Under the pieces are notes generated by a model that was not told the origin of the DNA, did no database searches, and saw only the letters and a program-made list of their open reading frames with translations. A stretch of 64,000 nucleotides of DNA, taken from Flavisolibacter nicotianae (GTDB taxonomy: Bacteria > Bacteroidota > Bacteroidia > Chitinophagales > Chitinophagaceae). Below, one piece after another: positions 39,801 to 47,248 of the stretch. Location: positions 124,001 to 188,000 of the forward strand of contig NZ_RBCI01000003.1 of NCBI RefSeq assembly GCF_003628535.1, read 5' to 3'. Made by a program: the position numbers and the translations under genes. Each line of letters opens with the position of its first letter. The stretch's first letter is position 1.

Positions 39801-39988
39801 AGGTTGGTGGTGAGTGCCGCTTCGCTGGTGATGGGCAGGTATTCGTAAGCCTGTGTTTGTAGCAGGCCAATGAAAGCCTTTTCCAAGGCATCTTCTGTTT
39901 GGTAGGCGGTTTCTCTTTTGTAAGGCGAACTGTATTCGGCAACAACGGTACTCTCCGGGTTTTCGGCTACAAGGTTGTACTTATCCAT
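36869..39988 (-). CDS. hsdR: Type I restriction endonuclease subunit R
   Basis: A 1039-residue motor and nuclease subunit. The N-terminal PD-(D/E)xK nuclease shows D151 in CYDVTVLVNG and E165-L-K167 in VHIELKKRG. The SF2 translocase has HTTGSGKT (motif I), IIFDECHRSQ (motif II) and GFTGTPIF (motif III), then MFLTGFDATTLNTLWVDK and QAYSRTNRI later. A helical C-terminus contacts HsdM. The subunit cleaves unmodified DNA at a distance from the recognition site. The gene overlaps hsdS by 8 bases and ends the M-S-R operon. Confidence 0.95.
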   Translation of the reverse strand: MDKYNLVAENPESTVVAEYSSPYKRETAYQTEDALEKAFIGLLQTQAYEYLPITSEAALTTNLRQQVERLNDYTFTDNEWNHFFRSKIANQNSGIEEKTTLIQEDHVQLLTRDDGTVKNIYLLDKANIHNNHLQVINQYEVADGKRPNCYDVTVLVNGLPLVHIELKKRGVDIKEAFNQINRYNRESFWSGSGLFEYVQLFVISNGTYTKYYSNTTRFSHIKEQSQNAVKKNKQRTSNSYEFTSWWADANNRPITDLMDFGRTFFAKHSLLNILTRYCVFTTDKLLLAMRPYQIVATERILSKINVANNYKAYGTIDGGGYIWHTTGSGKTLTSFKTAQLASKLPFVEKVLFVVDRKDLDYQTMKEYDKFEKGAANSNTNTSILKKQLSDQKASIIITTIQKLSILIKKEKSHAAFSQPIVIIFDECHRSQFGDMHTAITKAFKKYFLFGFTGTPIFAKNASNNNRPDLKTTEQAFGKKLHTYTIVDAINDKNVLPFRIDYIRTMKEQENIKDQKVWDIDRERALAEPKRISNIVTYILGHFDQKTKRNSKPYSFTSLKNVYEVATAGDRVKVEEVKQKIRLSGFNSIFAVASIDFAKIYYNEFKTQQASLPEISRLKIATIFSFGVNDADDDDGVIDDENSESTEQLSATDRDFLDAAIADYNLMFKTNYDTSADKFQNYYKDVSLRMKNREIDLLIVVNMFLTGFDATTLNTLWVDKNLRLHGLLQAYSRTNRILNSVKTFGNIVCFRNLEKATNESIALFGDKEAGGIVLLKTFDEYYNGYQDGAKNIPGYVTLVNELITKFPVGEPIIGEQRQKEFIRLYGSILRVKNILSTFDEFAGREILSERDVQDYHSMYINLYHEFRSRAGGDAENVNDDIVFEMELIKQVEINIDYILELIKRYHAGNQKDKEIIISINKAIDSSVELRNKKDLIQKFIQSLTPGTDVTDNWQSFVDEKKREELDQIIRDENLDSGETHKFITNAFRDGYVQTTGTSIAKILPPVSRFTPTGERTQKRETVIEKLRAFFNRFWDISGAE

Positions 39989-41144
39989 TGCTCACATTTT
40001 TAAAGGTGAGGAGCTTGTTTCGGTAGTATTCATATTGCCGGCGGCGGGCTTCTATTTCAGCCGGTAAACCAATGGAAATATCATTGACCAAGGCATCAAA
40101 CTTGTCTAAGATGGAAACGATTTTCTCCTGTTCAGAAAGAGGTAGAATTGGTATTAGATAGCTTTCAAAATCCGTAGCCCTGACATGCGGAACGCCGCTT
40201 CCTTTCTTCGTTGAGTGTATTTTGTCTTGGTCTTTCTTAAGGAAATAATAAACAAACTTAGTCTTGAGTAAAGTATTCTCTGGATGGATACTAAAAGCAT
40301 CCGTGAGGAATAATGGCTCATTCCAATAACTTACAAGTCCGCAATAGGCACCAGACCTTGCAACAACTATTATTTCTCCGTTTCTGTTAAACTCGTTATG
40401 ATAATAAATTGGGGTTGGACCATTTGCAACAACAGGAAATTCACCAGAAATTGTTTCTTTTTTTGTTATCGCAGTACCACGTTGAATTTTCGCAATCTCG
40501 CCAAGCGTTTTCCATTCCACGTTTTTTGCCTCGCAACTCAATAAAGCGTTTCTATAGTGCTCGTATTGCGTTTTACGAGCTTCCAGCTCCGCTTCCAGCT
40601 CCGCTTCTAATAACTTAAACTTATCTAAAATGCTTACGATTTCATTTTGAATTTCCAGCGGCGGAACTGGAATTTGAAATTTTCTTAAAACACTGTCTGA
40701 AATGGCTGGATAGCTCGTGCCTTGTTCGTTGGCTTCGACATACTCATAGAATGAAGGCGTTCCTAATAAATGAAAAAGAAAATTAGTTAGAACGATATTA
40801 TTGTCAGGACGCAGAACACAGTAGCCAGTGCTACAAATCTGCCTATCGTATTGTAATGGAATAATTGCATAACGCTTCAGCATTGGGCGAGTAGTGCCGA
40901 ATATAACATCACCTTCTTGAACTATCTGCTGTGCACGACTTGGTGCTGTTTCTGAATTGATGGATGTTATATCAACGATAGAGTGAGTTGTCCGATCTAC
41001 AGAAGTAAGGTCAATGTATTTAAATTCTTCACCTGTGTTTTCAGACCAGCGAATATTCTTTGTTTTCAAAACAACCTCACCGATTGGTTTAAACTCCACA
41101 CCGTCAGGACAAAATTGTTCAATCAATTCATCAACCCTATTCAT
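39981..41144 (-). CDS. hsdS: Type I restriction-modification specificity subunit S
   Basis: A 387-residue DNA-specificity subunit with two target-recognition domains (about 5-165 and 210-340), each followed by a conserved spacer helix (VPPLEIQNEIVSILDKFKLLEAE and LPLSEQEKIVSILDKFDALVND). The central helix contains a fourfold-residue repeat LEAE-LEAE-LEAR (two complete 12-bp DNA units). In EcoR124-type enzymes the number of such units sets the spacing between the two half-sites. The two TRDs are unlike each other, as expected for a bipartite asymmetric target that cannot be read from sequence. Confidence 0.95.
   Translation of the reverse strand: MNRVDELIEQFCPDGVEFKPIGEVVLKTKNIRWSENTGEEFKYIDLTSVDRTTHSIVDITSINSETAPSRAQQIVQEGDVIFGTTRPMLKRYAIIPLQYDRQICSTGYCVLRPDNNIVLTNFLFHLLGTPSFYEYVEANEQGTSYPAISDSVLRKFQIPVPPLEIQNEIVSILDKFKLLEAELEAELEARKTQYEHYRNALLSCEAKNVEWKTLGEIAKIQRGTAITKKETISGEFPVVANGPTPIYYHNEFNRNGEIIVVARSGAYCGLVSYWNEPLFLTDAFSIHPENTLLKTKFVYYFLKKDQDKIHSTKKGSGVPHVRATDFESYLIPILPLSEQEKIVSILDKFDALVNDISIGLPAEIEARRRQYEYYRNKLLTFKNVSNG
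40579..40607 (-). repeat. 12-bp tandem repeat in the hsdS spacer helix
   Basis: GAAGCGGAGCTG occurs twice in tandem on the coding strand, followed by a third partial GAAGC. It codes E-A-E-L units. A gain or loss of one unit keeps the frame and lengthens or shortens the helix by four residues. Confidence 0.88.
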
Positions 41145-42703
41145 AAGCTTCCTCCCTCCAAATCCGCTACAATTTCATCAATGGCAATACGCAGTTTGTT
41201 TTGCTTGATTACAATTTCAGCAATGTGCGCATTCAGCTTTTGGATGTCCACAACTTCAGTATTGTTTTCGCCTTCTACATAACTGCTTACGGCAATGTTG
41301 TAATCGTTGTCCGCAATGTCCTTGTTCAAAACTAGGGCCGCAAAATGGTCAACATCTTTCCGTTCGATGTAGGCATTCAGTATTTTCTTGCGGTAGGTTT
41401 CCGTTAGCTTGTTCTTGTTGCCTATCCGCACAAATTCGGCAGAGGCATCAATAAACAACGTGGCATTGTCCTTCTTGCTTTTCTTCAACACCACAATGCA
41501 GGTGGCGATGGTGGTACCAAAGAAAAGGTCGGGCGGCAACTGTATAACGGCATCGATGTAGTTGTTGTCAACAAGGTATTTGCGGATTTTTTGTTCGGCA
41601 CCACCCCGGTACAACACACCCGGAAATTCTACAATAGCCGCCGTTCCCGATGTAGAAAGCCAGTGCAGCATGTGCAGGGTAAACGCCAGGTCGGCTTTGC
41701 TCTTCGGCGCTAAAACACCGGCCTGCGAAAAGCGAGGGTCGTTTATGAGGAGCGGGTTGGCATCACCTTCCCATTTGATAGAGTAGGGCGGATTGGAAAC
41801 AATGGCATCAAAGGGTTCATCGTCCCAATGTTTCGGGTCAAGCAAGGTATCGCCGTGTGCAATATCAAATTTCTCGTAGTTAATGTCGTGGAGAAACATG
41901 TTGATGCGGCAAAGGTTGTAGGTAGTAATGTTTACTTCCTGTCCGTAAAAGCCTTGTCGCACGTTTTCTTTGCCCAGCACTTTGGCAAACTTCAAGAGCA
42001 AGGAGCCCGAACCACAGGCGGGGTCGTACACTTTGTTCACTTGCTTTTTGCCTACAACGGTAATTTCTGCCAGCAGTTCCGATACTTCCTGTGGCGTAAA
42101 AAACTCGCCACCCGATTTGCCTGCGCTGCTGGCATACATGGTCATTAAAAACTCGTAGGCATCGCCAAAGGCGTCAATGGTGTTCTCTTGATAGTCTCCA
42201 AGTTTCAATTCGCCAATCGCATCCAGGATTTTGCGTAGCTGGTCGTTTCGCCGTTGTACGGTGCCGCCCAGTTTGTTGCTGTTAACGTCTATGTCATCAA
42301 ACAATCCTTTCAGGTCGTCTTCGCTTTCGGTGCCTTTTGCCGAAGCTTCGATGTGCTTAAAAACACGGCTTAATGTTTCGTTGAGGTTCTCGTCGGTCTT
42401 TGCTTTTTTGCGAACGTTCACGAACAGCTCTGATGGTAAAATGTAAAAGCCTTTTTCTTTTACCGTATCGGGCCGGCCAAATTCGGCTTCGGCATCGGCG
42501 ATGGCGGCGTAATTAAAATCTTTATTGCCCGTTCTTGCCTCTTCTTTGTTGATGTAAGCTGTCAGGTTTTCGGAGATAAACCGGTAAAACAGCATTCCTA
42601 AAACGTAAGATTTAAAATCCCAGCCATCAACACTTCCACGCAGGTCATTTGCTATCTGCCAGATGGTCCGGTGCAGTTCTTCCCTTTCCCTTTCTTTCGC
42701 CAT
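41141..42703 (-). CDS. hsdM: Type I restriction-modification methyltransferase subunit M
   Basis: A 520-residue N6-adenine methyltransferase. An N-terminal helical domain (residues 1-150) precedes the SAM-binding motif DPACGSGSLLL and the catalytic motif N304-P-P-Y307. The AVIQLPPDLFFGTTIATCIVVLKKSK block is typical of HsdM. It modifies the site chosen by HsdS and forms the M2S core with it. The stop overlaps the hsdS start by the sequence ATGA, so translation is coupled. It is the first gene of the operon and is divergent from the ECF sigma gene. Confidence 0.96.
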   Translation of the reverse strand: MAKEREREELHRTIWQIANDLRGSVDGWDFKSYVLGMLFYRFISENLTAYINKEEARTGNKDFNYAAIADAEAEFGRPDTVKEKGFYILPSELFVNVRKKAKTDENLNETLSRVFKHIEASAKGTESEDDLKGLFDDIDVNSNKLGGTVQRRNDQLRKILDAIGELKLGDYQENTIDAFGDAYEFLMTMYASSAGKSGGEFFTPQEVSELLAEITVVGKKQVNKVYDPACGSGSLLLKFAKVLGKENVRQGFYGQEVNITTYNLCRINMFLHDINYEKFDIAHGDTLLDPKHWDDEPFDAIVSNPPYSIKWEGDANPLLINDPRFSQAGVLAPKSKADLAFTLHMLHWLSTSGTAAIVEFPGVLYRGGAEQKIRKYLVDNNYIDAVIQLPPDLFFGTTIATCIVVLKKSKKDNATLFIDASAEFVRIGNKNKLTETYRKKILNAYIERKDVDHFAALVLNKDIADNDYNIAVSSYVEGENNTEVVDIQKLNAHIAEIVIKQNKLRIAIDEIVADLEGGSL

Positions 42704-43015
42704 TGTTTTGGTTGTTTGTATTTCCTTTATAAAAGGGTGAAAATAAGAATTTAAGGAAACTATTTTCCTGAGAATATGGAGTTTCCCGTTCTCTTCGTTC
42801 GCTTATTGCTATTCACTCCTCACTATAACCTGCAGCAGGCTATCAGGATCACACTTGTGTTTTGCCTAAGAAGGTATTTTGGTGGGAGAGTAGAACCTGA
42901 AAACGAAAACCTTTCACGTCATGTTCAGTGCGGGAATTTGCGGCTTTTTGGACAGAAAACTTCAGGTTTTCTATGGTGTTCTATAAAATGCCAACTTTGT
43001 TCGAAGCTTTTGAAA
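42704..43015. other. Divergent intergenic region between hsdM and the sigma gene
   Basis: These 312 bases should contain the two outward promoters. I found no exact TAnnTTTG match for either side. The frame of the sigma gene extends back to 42776 with no family similarity, so most of it is unlikely to be translated. Confidence 0.5.
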
Positions 43016-43567
43016 ATGACCACTTCCAAACAAGACTTCATTCAGTTCGTGAAAACCCACACAAAGGAGTTGTTTGCCTATACTTTTTCGAAGGTGCAGC
43101 AAAAAGAGGTGGCAGAAGACTTGGTACAGGAAATGTTTCTTTCAGCTTATCAATCGTATGATAGCTTCCAGGGGAAAAGCAGCGTAAAAACCTGGCTGTT
43201 TTCTATTCTCAAACGAAAGATTGCAGATCATTACCGTTTACGATACAAGAACAGTAATGAAGTTTCGTCTGGAATTATAGGAGATTTTTTCGATGAAAAT
43301 CATCGCTGGAGACCAGAACACAGGCCTAAAGAATGGCCCGACGAAAAGGACCTGCTTGATGATCCTGAGTTTTCAAAATCCCTGTCAGAATGCTTTAAAA
43401 ACCTACCCGAGAAATGGTCATCTGCTATTCGACTGAAATATCTTGAAGAACATGATGCAGATGGCATTTGCAATCAGCTTGAAATAAGCAAGTCAAATTT
43501 TTGGCAGATTATCCACAGGGCTAAATTATCGTTAAGAAATTGTTTGGAATTAAAATGGTTTAAATGA
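43016..43567 (+). CDS. ECF-type RNA polymerase sigma factor
   Basis: A 183-residue sigma-70 family protein of extracytoplasmic-function type. Region 2 is at about 10-75 (HTKELFAYTFSKVQQKEVAEDLVQEMFLSAYQSYDSFQGKSSVKTWLFSIL, split here only for reading) and region 4 at about 125-175, with an HTH ending SKSNFWQIIHRAKLSLRNCLE. There are 30-40 unusual residues between the domains. Together with the Cys/His-containing small protein two genes downstream it forms a plausible sigma / anti-sigma pair. Targets are unknown. ATG 43016 is chosen because similarity starts there. Confidence 0.9.
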   Translation: MTTSKQDFIQFVKTHTKELFAYTFSKVQQKEVAEDLVQEMFLSAYQSYDSFQGKSSVKTWLFSILKRKIADHYRLRYKNSNEVSSGIIGDFFDENHRWRPEHRPKEWPDEKDLLDDPEFSKSLSECFKNLPEKWSSAIRLKYLEEHDADGICNQLEISKSNFWQIIHRAKLSLRNCLELKWFK

Positions 43568-43633
43568 TTATTGAAATTTCTTTGTCAGGATTAAAATAAC
43601 TGTGCGACTATTCATGAAACAAAACTCTTTGTC

Positions 43634-44095
43634 ATGAAAAATAAAATTGCACAAACAATAGTAGCAGGGTTGATTGCCACAGCAGTAATGACTGTTGTAG
43701 GATTAATGGCTCCGTACATGGGCCTTCCCAGGATGAATCCAGCCGAAATGCTATCCGGTATGATGGGTGTTCCGCTAATGGTGGGTTATTTAATGCACTG
43801 CATGATCGGGATCATGTTTGCAGCAGCATACATCTATTTCTTTAACCCAAAAGTTCATATAGAAAGTAAATTTTTGAAGGGAATAGTATTCGGCTTTGCA
43901 GTTTTTGTATTTGCGCAACTTATGATGTTACTCATTGGAATGATGATGCCAATGCCGGAGATGGGCGATAAAATGCTAATGATGATTGGTTCGCTAATCG
44001 GCCATTTGATATTTGGAATAGTGGTAGCTTTGATCGTTCCCAACCAATCTATTTCCACCTCAAAAAATAGAGTACAAACAACTCACGCCTATTAA
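43634..44095 (+). CDS. Four-helix membrane protein of unknown function
   Basis: A 153-residue inner-membrane protein with four hydrophobic segments (about 8-28, 45-68, 83-105, 115-137), unusually rich in Met (MLSGMMGVPLMVGYLMH, MMLLIGMMMPMPEMG). The pattern matches the DUF6789-type family seen near stress and metal genes. A role in metal sensing or transport is only a guess from the methionines and the neighbours. It follows the sigma gene by 66 bases and precedes the anti-sigma-like gene by 1 base. Confidence 0.75.
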   Translation: MKNKIAQTIVAGLIATAVMTVVGLMAPYMGLPRMNPAEMLSGMMGVPLMVGYLMHCMIGIMFAAAYIYFFNPKVHIESKFLKGIVFGFAVFVFAQLMMLLIGMMMPMPEMGDKMLMMIGSLIGHLIFGIVVALIVPNQSISTSKNRVQTTHAY

Positions 44096-44096
44096 T

Positions 44097-44345
44097 ATGA
44101 ATTTAATGAATGCCACGATGTTGTCTTGTATTAAGGCAACAGAATTAATGGAACAAAAAGAATTGATGCCGCTAAGCCTTTTGCAAAAGGTTCAACTACA
44201 AATGCATGTAGCCATGTGCTCAGGTTGCAGAAACTACATGAAACAGACGGCCTTGATAAACAAGCTGCTCAACAAAACGTTCAATTCAGTCTTGCAAACC
44301 GATACGGCAACATTGGAAGAAAAAATTCTTTCGAAAATTTCGTAG
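44097..44345 (+). CDS. Small zinc-binding anti-sigma-like protein
   Basis: An 82-residue protein with H-V-A-M-C-S-G-C (HxxxCxxC), the core of zinc-binding anti-sigma (ZAS) domains, preceded by a helix beginning CIKATELMEQKE, the typical opening of small anti-sigma factors in Bacteroidota. There is no membrane segment, so it would be a soluble, perhaps redox- or metal-responsive, partner of the ECF sigma factor two genes upstream. No experimental pairing is known. Confidence 0.8.
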   Translation: MNLMNATMLSCIKATELMEQKELMPLSLLQKVQLQMHVAMCSGCRNYMKQTALINKLLNKTFNSVLQTDTATLEEKILSKIS

Positions 44346-44419
44346 CAACTGTTGTCAGGAACCGGCCATTTTTACGACAATTGTTTAAATCAATTTTAAA
44401 ACAATCAAAATTTAGAGGA

Positions 44420-44776
44420 ATGAGAAAACTACTCTTGCTTCTGACAATTGTCTTCGGGCTTTCCGCCGCCTCCTTTGCACAAAAGTCCACCAAGATGAAA
44501 ATGAAGGATGGGGTGATGATGGTGGATAACAAAACCATGCTCTGCAAAGCCGGAAAATGTTCGCCGCTCACCACTGTTTACACTTGCTCTGATAAGTGTA
44601 AGGTTTCGCCAGACGGTACAGTTACAAAGCCTGATGGCTCAACAATGAAGCTTGAAAACGGCTATGAGATTTCCAAAACTGGAAAAGTTACCATGATCCC
44701 ACACGGTCAATCAGGGCACGTTTGTGGACCCAACTGCCCGATGATGAAGGAAAAGATGAAAGGAAAAACGAAGTAA
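44420..44776 (+). CDS. Secreted DUF6799-like protein
   Basis: A 118-residue exported protein; ATG 44420 follows an AGAGGA ribosome site and starts a signal peptide (RKLLLLLTIVFGLSAASFAQ). The mature part contains MKMKDGVMMVDNKTMLCKAGKCSPL and CGPNCPMMKEKMKGK: Met, Cys, His and Lys-rich, which suggests metal binding. The KDGVMMVDNK pattern is that of the DUF6799 domain. It ends the sigma operon and is followed by a strong terminator. Confidence 0.78.
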   Translation: MRKLLLLLTIVFGLSAASFAQKSTKMKMKDGVMMVDNKTMLCKAGKCSPLTTVYTCSDKCKVSPDGTVTKPDGSTMKLENGYEISKTGKVTMIPHGQSGHVCGPNCPMMKEKMKGKTK

Positions 44777-44802
44777 CTCCCACGAGCCAAAAGATGAACT
44801 TG

Positions 44803-44837
44803 CTTATGCCACAACCAATCTTGTGGCATAAGTGTTT
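44803..44837 (+). terminator. Terminator between sigma operon and arsenosugar operon
   Basis: A perfect 12-bp stem CTTATGCCACAA / TTGTGGCATAAG with loop CCAATC and a T-rich tail. Confidence 0.9.
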
Positions 44838-44864
44838 TTAAAGATTAACCAAATACGAAAACCA

Positions 44865-45200
44865 ATGAGTGAACATTATTACAATTCCAAGGACCTGGCA
44901 AAGTTTGGTAACATAGCAGACTTTCAGAAAGAACTGGGCGAAAAATTCTTCTCTTATTACAGCGAAGTGTTTAAAGACAGTGAGCTATCAGCAAGGGAGA
45001 AATCATTGATAGCATTGGCAGTAGCCCATGCAGTGCAATGTCCTTATTGCATTGACGCCTATAGCAGCGATGCCTTTGAAAAGGGATGGAGCGAAGGGCA
45101 GATGATGGAAGCTGTACATGTAGCGGCTGCCATACGAGGCGGTGCTTCTTTGGTGCATGGTGTGCAGATGATGAATAAGGTGAAAGAAATAGCAATGTAA
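44865..45200 (+). CDS. Arsenosugar-associated peroxidase-like (AhpD fold) protein
   Basis: A 111-residue AhpD / carboxymuconolactone-decarboxylase-fold protein. A redox pair C59-P-Y-C62 follows H55 (AHAVQCPYCIDAY), as in AhpD; the local context AVAHAVQCPYCIDAYSSDAF matches the peroxidase-like family that accompanies radical SAM enzyme ArsS. It may detoxify or reduce thiol-bound arsenic intermediates, but no activity is proven. The stop overlaps the arsS start by one base, so the pair is translationally coupled. It is the first gene of the long operon. Confidence 0.85.
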   Translation: MSEHYYNSKDLAKFGNIADFQKELGEKFFSYYSEVFKDSELSAREKSLIALAVAHAVQCPYCIDAYSSDAFEKGWSEGQMMEAVHVAAAIRGGASLVHGVQMMNKVKEIAM

Positions 45201-46249
45201 TGAGATCATTAAAAGCACAACATAGTTCCCTTGCCGATGCCCATGAGCAAGTGGCGATTATAGAACGTGGAAGAACGGGAGATTTTGCATTGGTTCCGTT
45301 CCAGCAAAACCTGGAAGGCTCCAATCTATATCCGTTGAAACCTACAGAAGTTCAAATCTTTCAGGTGAACATTGGCAAAATGTGCAATCAGGTATGTAAA
45401 CATTGCCATGTAGATGCAGGTCCTGACAGAAAAGAAATTATGACCAGAGAAACGATGCAGCGATGCCTTGATGTGTTGCAGGCGAACGATCAATTGCAGA
45501 CAGTTGATATTACCGGGGGAGCGCCGGAGATGAACCCCGACTTTCGCTGGTTTGTAGAAGAAGTTTCAAAACTAAAAAGGAATATTATTGTTCGATGCAA
45601 TCTCACGATAATTCTTGCCAACAAGAAGTATCATGACCTGCCACTTTTCTATAAAGAGCACAACGCTGAAGTTGTTTCTTCCCTTCCCTTTTATACACAA
45701 GATAGAACGGACAGACAGCGTGGCAATGGTGTGTTTGAGGACAGCATCAAAGCATTGCAAATGCTCAATGACGTCGGCTATGGAAAGGAAGGAACCGATT
45801 TGCAGTTAAATCTTGTGTACAATCCTGCTGGTGCATTTTTACCACCGTCGCAACAGGCGTTAGAAAAGGAATACAAGCAGGCCTTGAAGCAACGGTTTGG
45901 TATAGACTTCAATAATCTGTACGTCATCACCAATATGCCCATTAGCCGCTATCTGGATTATTTGCTCACCAGTGGAAACTATGAGGCCTACATGGAAAAA
46001 TTGGTGAACGCTTACAATCCTGTTGCAGCATTAAATGTCATGTGCCGCAACACTATTTCAGTTGGCTGGGATGGTTATTTATACGATTGTGATTTTAACC
46101 AGATGCTGGAATTGAAAGTACATTGCCAAGGTCAACACATTAGCGACTTCAATATCGCAGATTTAAACAACAGGGAAATTATTACAGGACAGCATTGTTA
46201 CGGTTGTACCGCAGGTTCGGGTTCAAGTTGTGGCGGTGCTGTGGCTTAA
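45200..46249 (+). CDS. arsS: Arsenosugar biosynthesis radical SAM protein ArsS
   Basis: A 349-residue radical SAM enzyme with the cluster motif C62-x3-C66-x2-C69 (CNQVCKHC), the GGE-like motif DITGGAPEMNP, and the diagnostic DUF3641 C-terminus with HCYGCTAGSGSSCGG. In known pathways ArsS joins a 5'-deoxyadenosyl group to dimethylarsenite, making the precursor of arsenosugars. Family members were formerly named for possible selenocysteine; here all such positions read as ordinary Cys codons and no in-frame TGA is present. The start overlaps the preceding stop by one base. Confidence 0.93.
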   Translation: MRSLKAQHSSLADAHEQVAIIERGRTGDFALVPFQQNLEGSNLYPLKPTEVQIFQVNIGKMCNQVCKHCHVDAGPDRKEIMTRETMQRCLDVLQANDQLQTVDITGGAPEMNPDFRWFVEEVSKLKRNIIVRCNLTIILANKKYHDLPLFYKEHNAEVVSSLPFYTQDRTDRQRGNGVFEDSIKALQMLNDVGYGKEGTDLQLNLVYNPAGAFLPPSQQALEKEYKQALKQRFGIDFNNLYVITNMPISRYLDYLLTSGNYEAYMEKLVNAYNPVAALNVMCRNTISVGWDGYLYDCDFNQMLELKVHCQGQHISDFNIADLNNREIITGQHCYGCTAGSGSSCGGAVA

Positions 46250-46259
46250 AACAAAGAAT

Positions 46260-47228
46260 ATGTCATATTTAGAAACAACGAAGAATATATACAAAGAGGC
46301 GGCAGAAAAGCCGCAGGTAGGCTTGTGTTGCACCACAACACCTGTATGGCAGTTACCAGGATTGTCTATTCCAAACAGGATGCTGCAAATGAATTATGGT
46401 TGCGGCAGTACCGTTCATCCCCGTGACCTTGTAAACAATCCCAACGTTTTGTATGTAGGTGTTGGCGGCGGAATGGAATTACTTCAATTTGCTTATTTCA
46501 GCAGGCAGCTTAATGGAGTTACAGGAGTAGATGTTGTGGATGAAATGTTAGAGGCTTGTAAAGAAAACTTTAGAGAAGCAGAAAAACAAAACCCGTGGTT
46601 TCGTTCTGGATTCGTCAACCTTATAAAAGGCAATGCACTGCATTTACCGGTTGAAGATAATAGCATTGATGTAGCTGCACAAAACTGTTTATTCAACATC
46701 TTCAAAAGGGATGATTTACACACGGCTTTAATGGAAATGTACAGGGTGCTAAAGCGACACGGAAGACTGGTTTTATCAGACCCGGTTTGTGAGCAGGAAA
46801 TCCCTGAGCAACTCAAAGAAGATGAACGTTTGCGGGCATTGTGTTTAAGCGGTTCGCTGCCATTGAGCGAGTATGTAAAAATGATTACGGATGTTGGCTT
46901 TGGTATGGTTGAAATAAGAGCCAAACGTCCTTACAGGATTTTAGCTCCTGTTAATTATGATACGGACGAATTGATTTACATAGAAAGTGTGGAGGTATGT
47001 GCGATAAAAGACCCCATGCCGCCAGACGGTCCTTGTATGTTCACAGGAAAGGCAGCCATTTACTACGGTCAGCTGGACTATTTTGATGACGAGAAAGGGC
47101 ATGTCTTGTTACGTAATCAGCCGTTAGCTGTTTGTGATAAAACAGCGCGAGCTTTAGCAGCTTTGAAGAGAGATGATATTTTTATTTCAAACAGTACCTA
47201 CTTCTATGACGGCGGTGGTTGTTGTTAA
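46260..47228 (+). CDS. arsM: Arsenosugar biosynthesis arsenite methyltransferase ArsM
   Basis: A 322-residue SAM-dependent methyltransferase. Motif I is VLYVGVGGGMELLQF, followed by GVDVVDEMLEACKENF and DVAAQNCLFNIF. Cysteines suited to As(III) binding include C23-C24, the C in YGCGS and the C-terminal GGGCC. ArsM of this type makes di- and trimethyl arsenicals from arsenite; the C-terminal double Cys is characteristic of the arsenosugar-linked form. ATG 46260 starts 11 bases after the arsS stop; a longer frame would overlap arsS. Confidence 0.92.
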   Translation: MSYLETTKNIYKEAAEKPQVGLCCTTTPVWQLPGLSIPNRMLQMNYGCGSTVHPRDLVNNPNVLYVGVGGGMELLQFAYFSRQLNGVTGVDVVDEMLEACKENFREAEKQNPWFRSGFVNLIKGNALHLPVEDNSIDVAAQNCLFNIFKRDDLHTALMEMYRVLKRHGRLVLSDPVCEQEIPEQLKEDERLRALCLSGSLPLSEYVKMITDVGFGMVEIRAKRPYRILAPVNYDTDELIYIESVEVCAIKDPMPPDGPCMFTGKAAIYYGQLDYFDDEKGHVLLRNQPLAVCDKTARALAALKRDDIFISNSTYFYDGGGCC

Positions 47229-47248
47229 ACCAACTTCTTGAAAACAAA

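Noticed and set aside
42776-43015. 80-residue N-terminal extension of the ECF sigma factor
   Set aside because: It shows no sigma-factor similarity and is Cys/aromatic-rich; similarity begins at the ATG at 43016.
45200-47228. Selenocysteine in ArsS/ArsM-type proteins
   Set aside because: Members of these families may use Sec, but here both frames run without an in-frame TGA, and the relevant positions are Cys codons.
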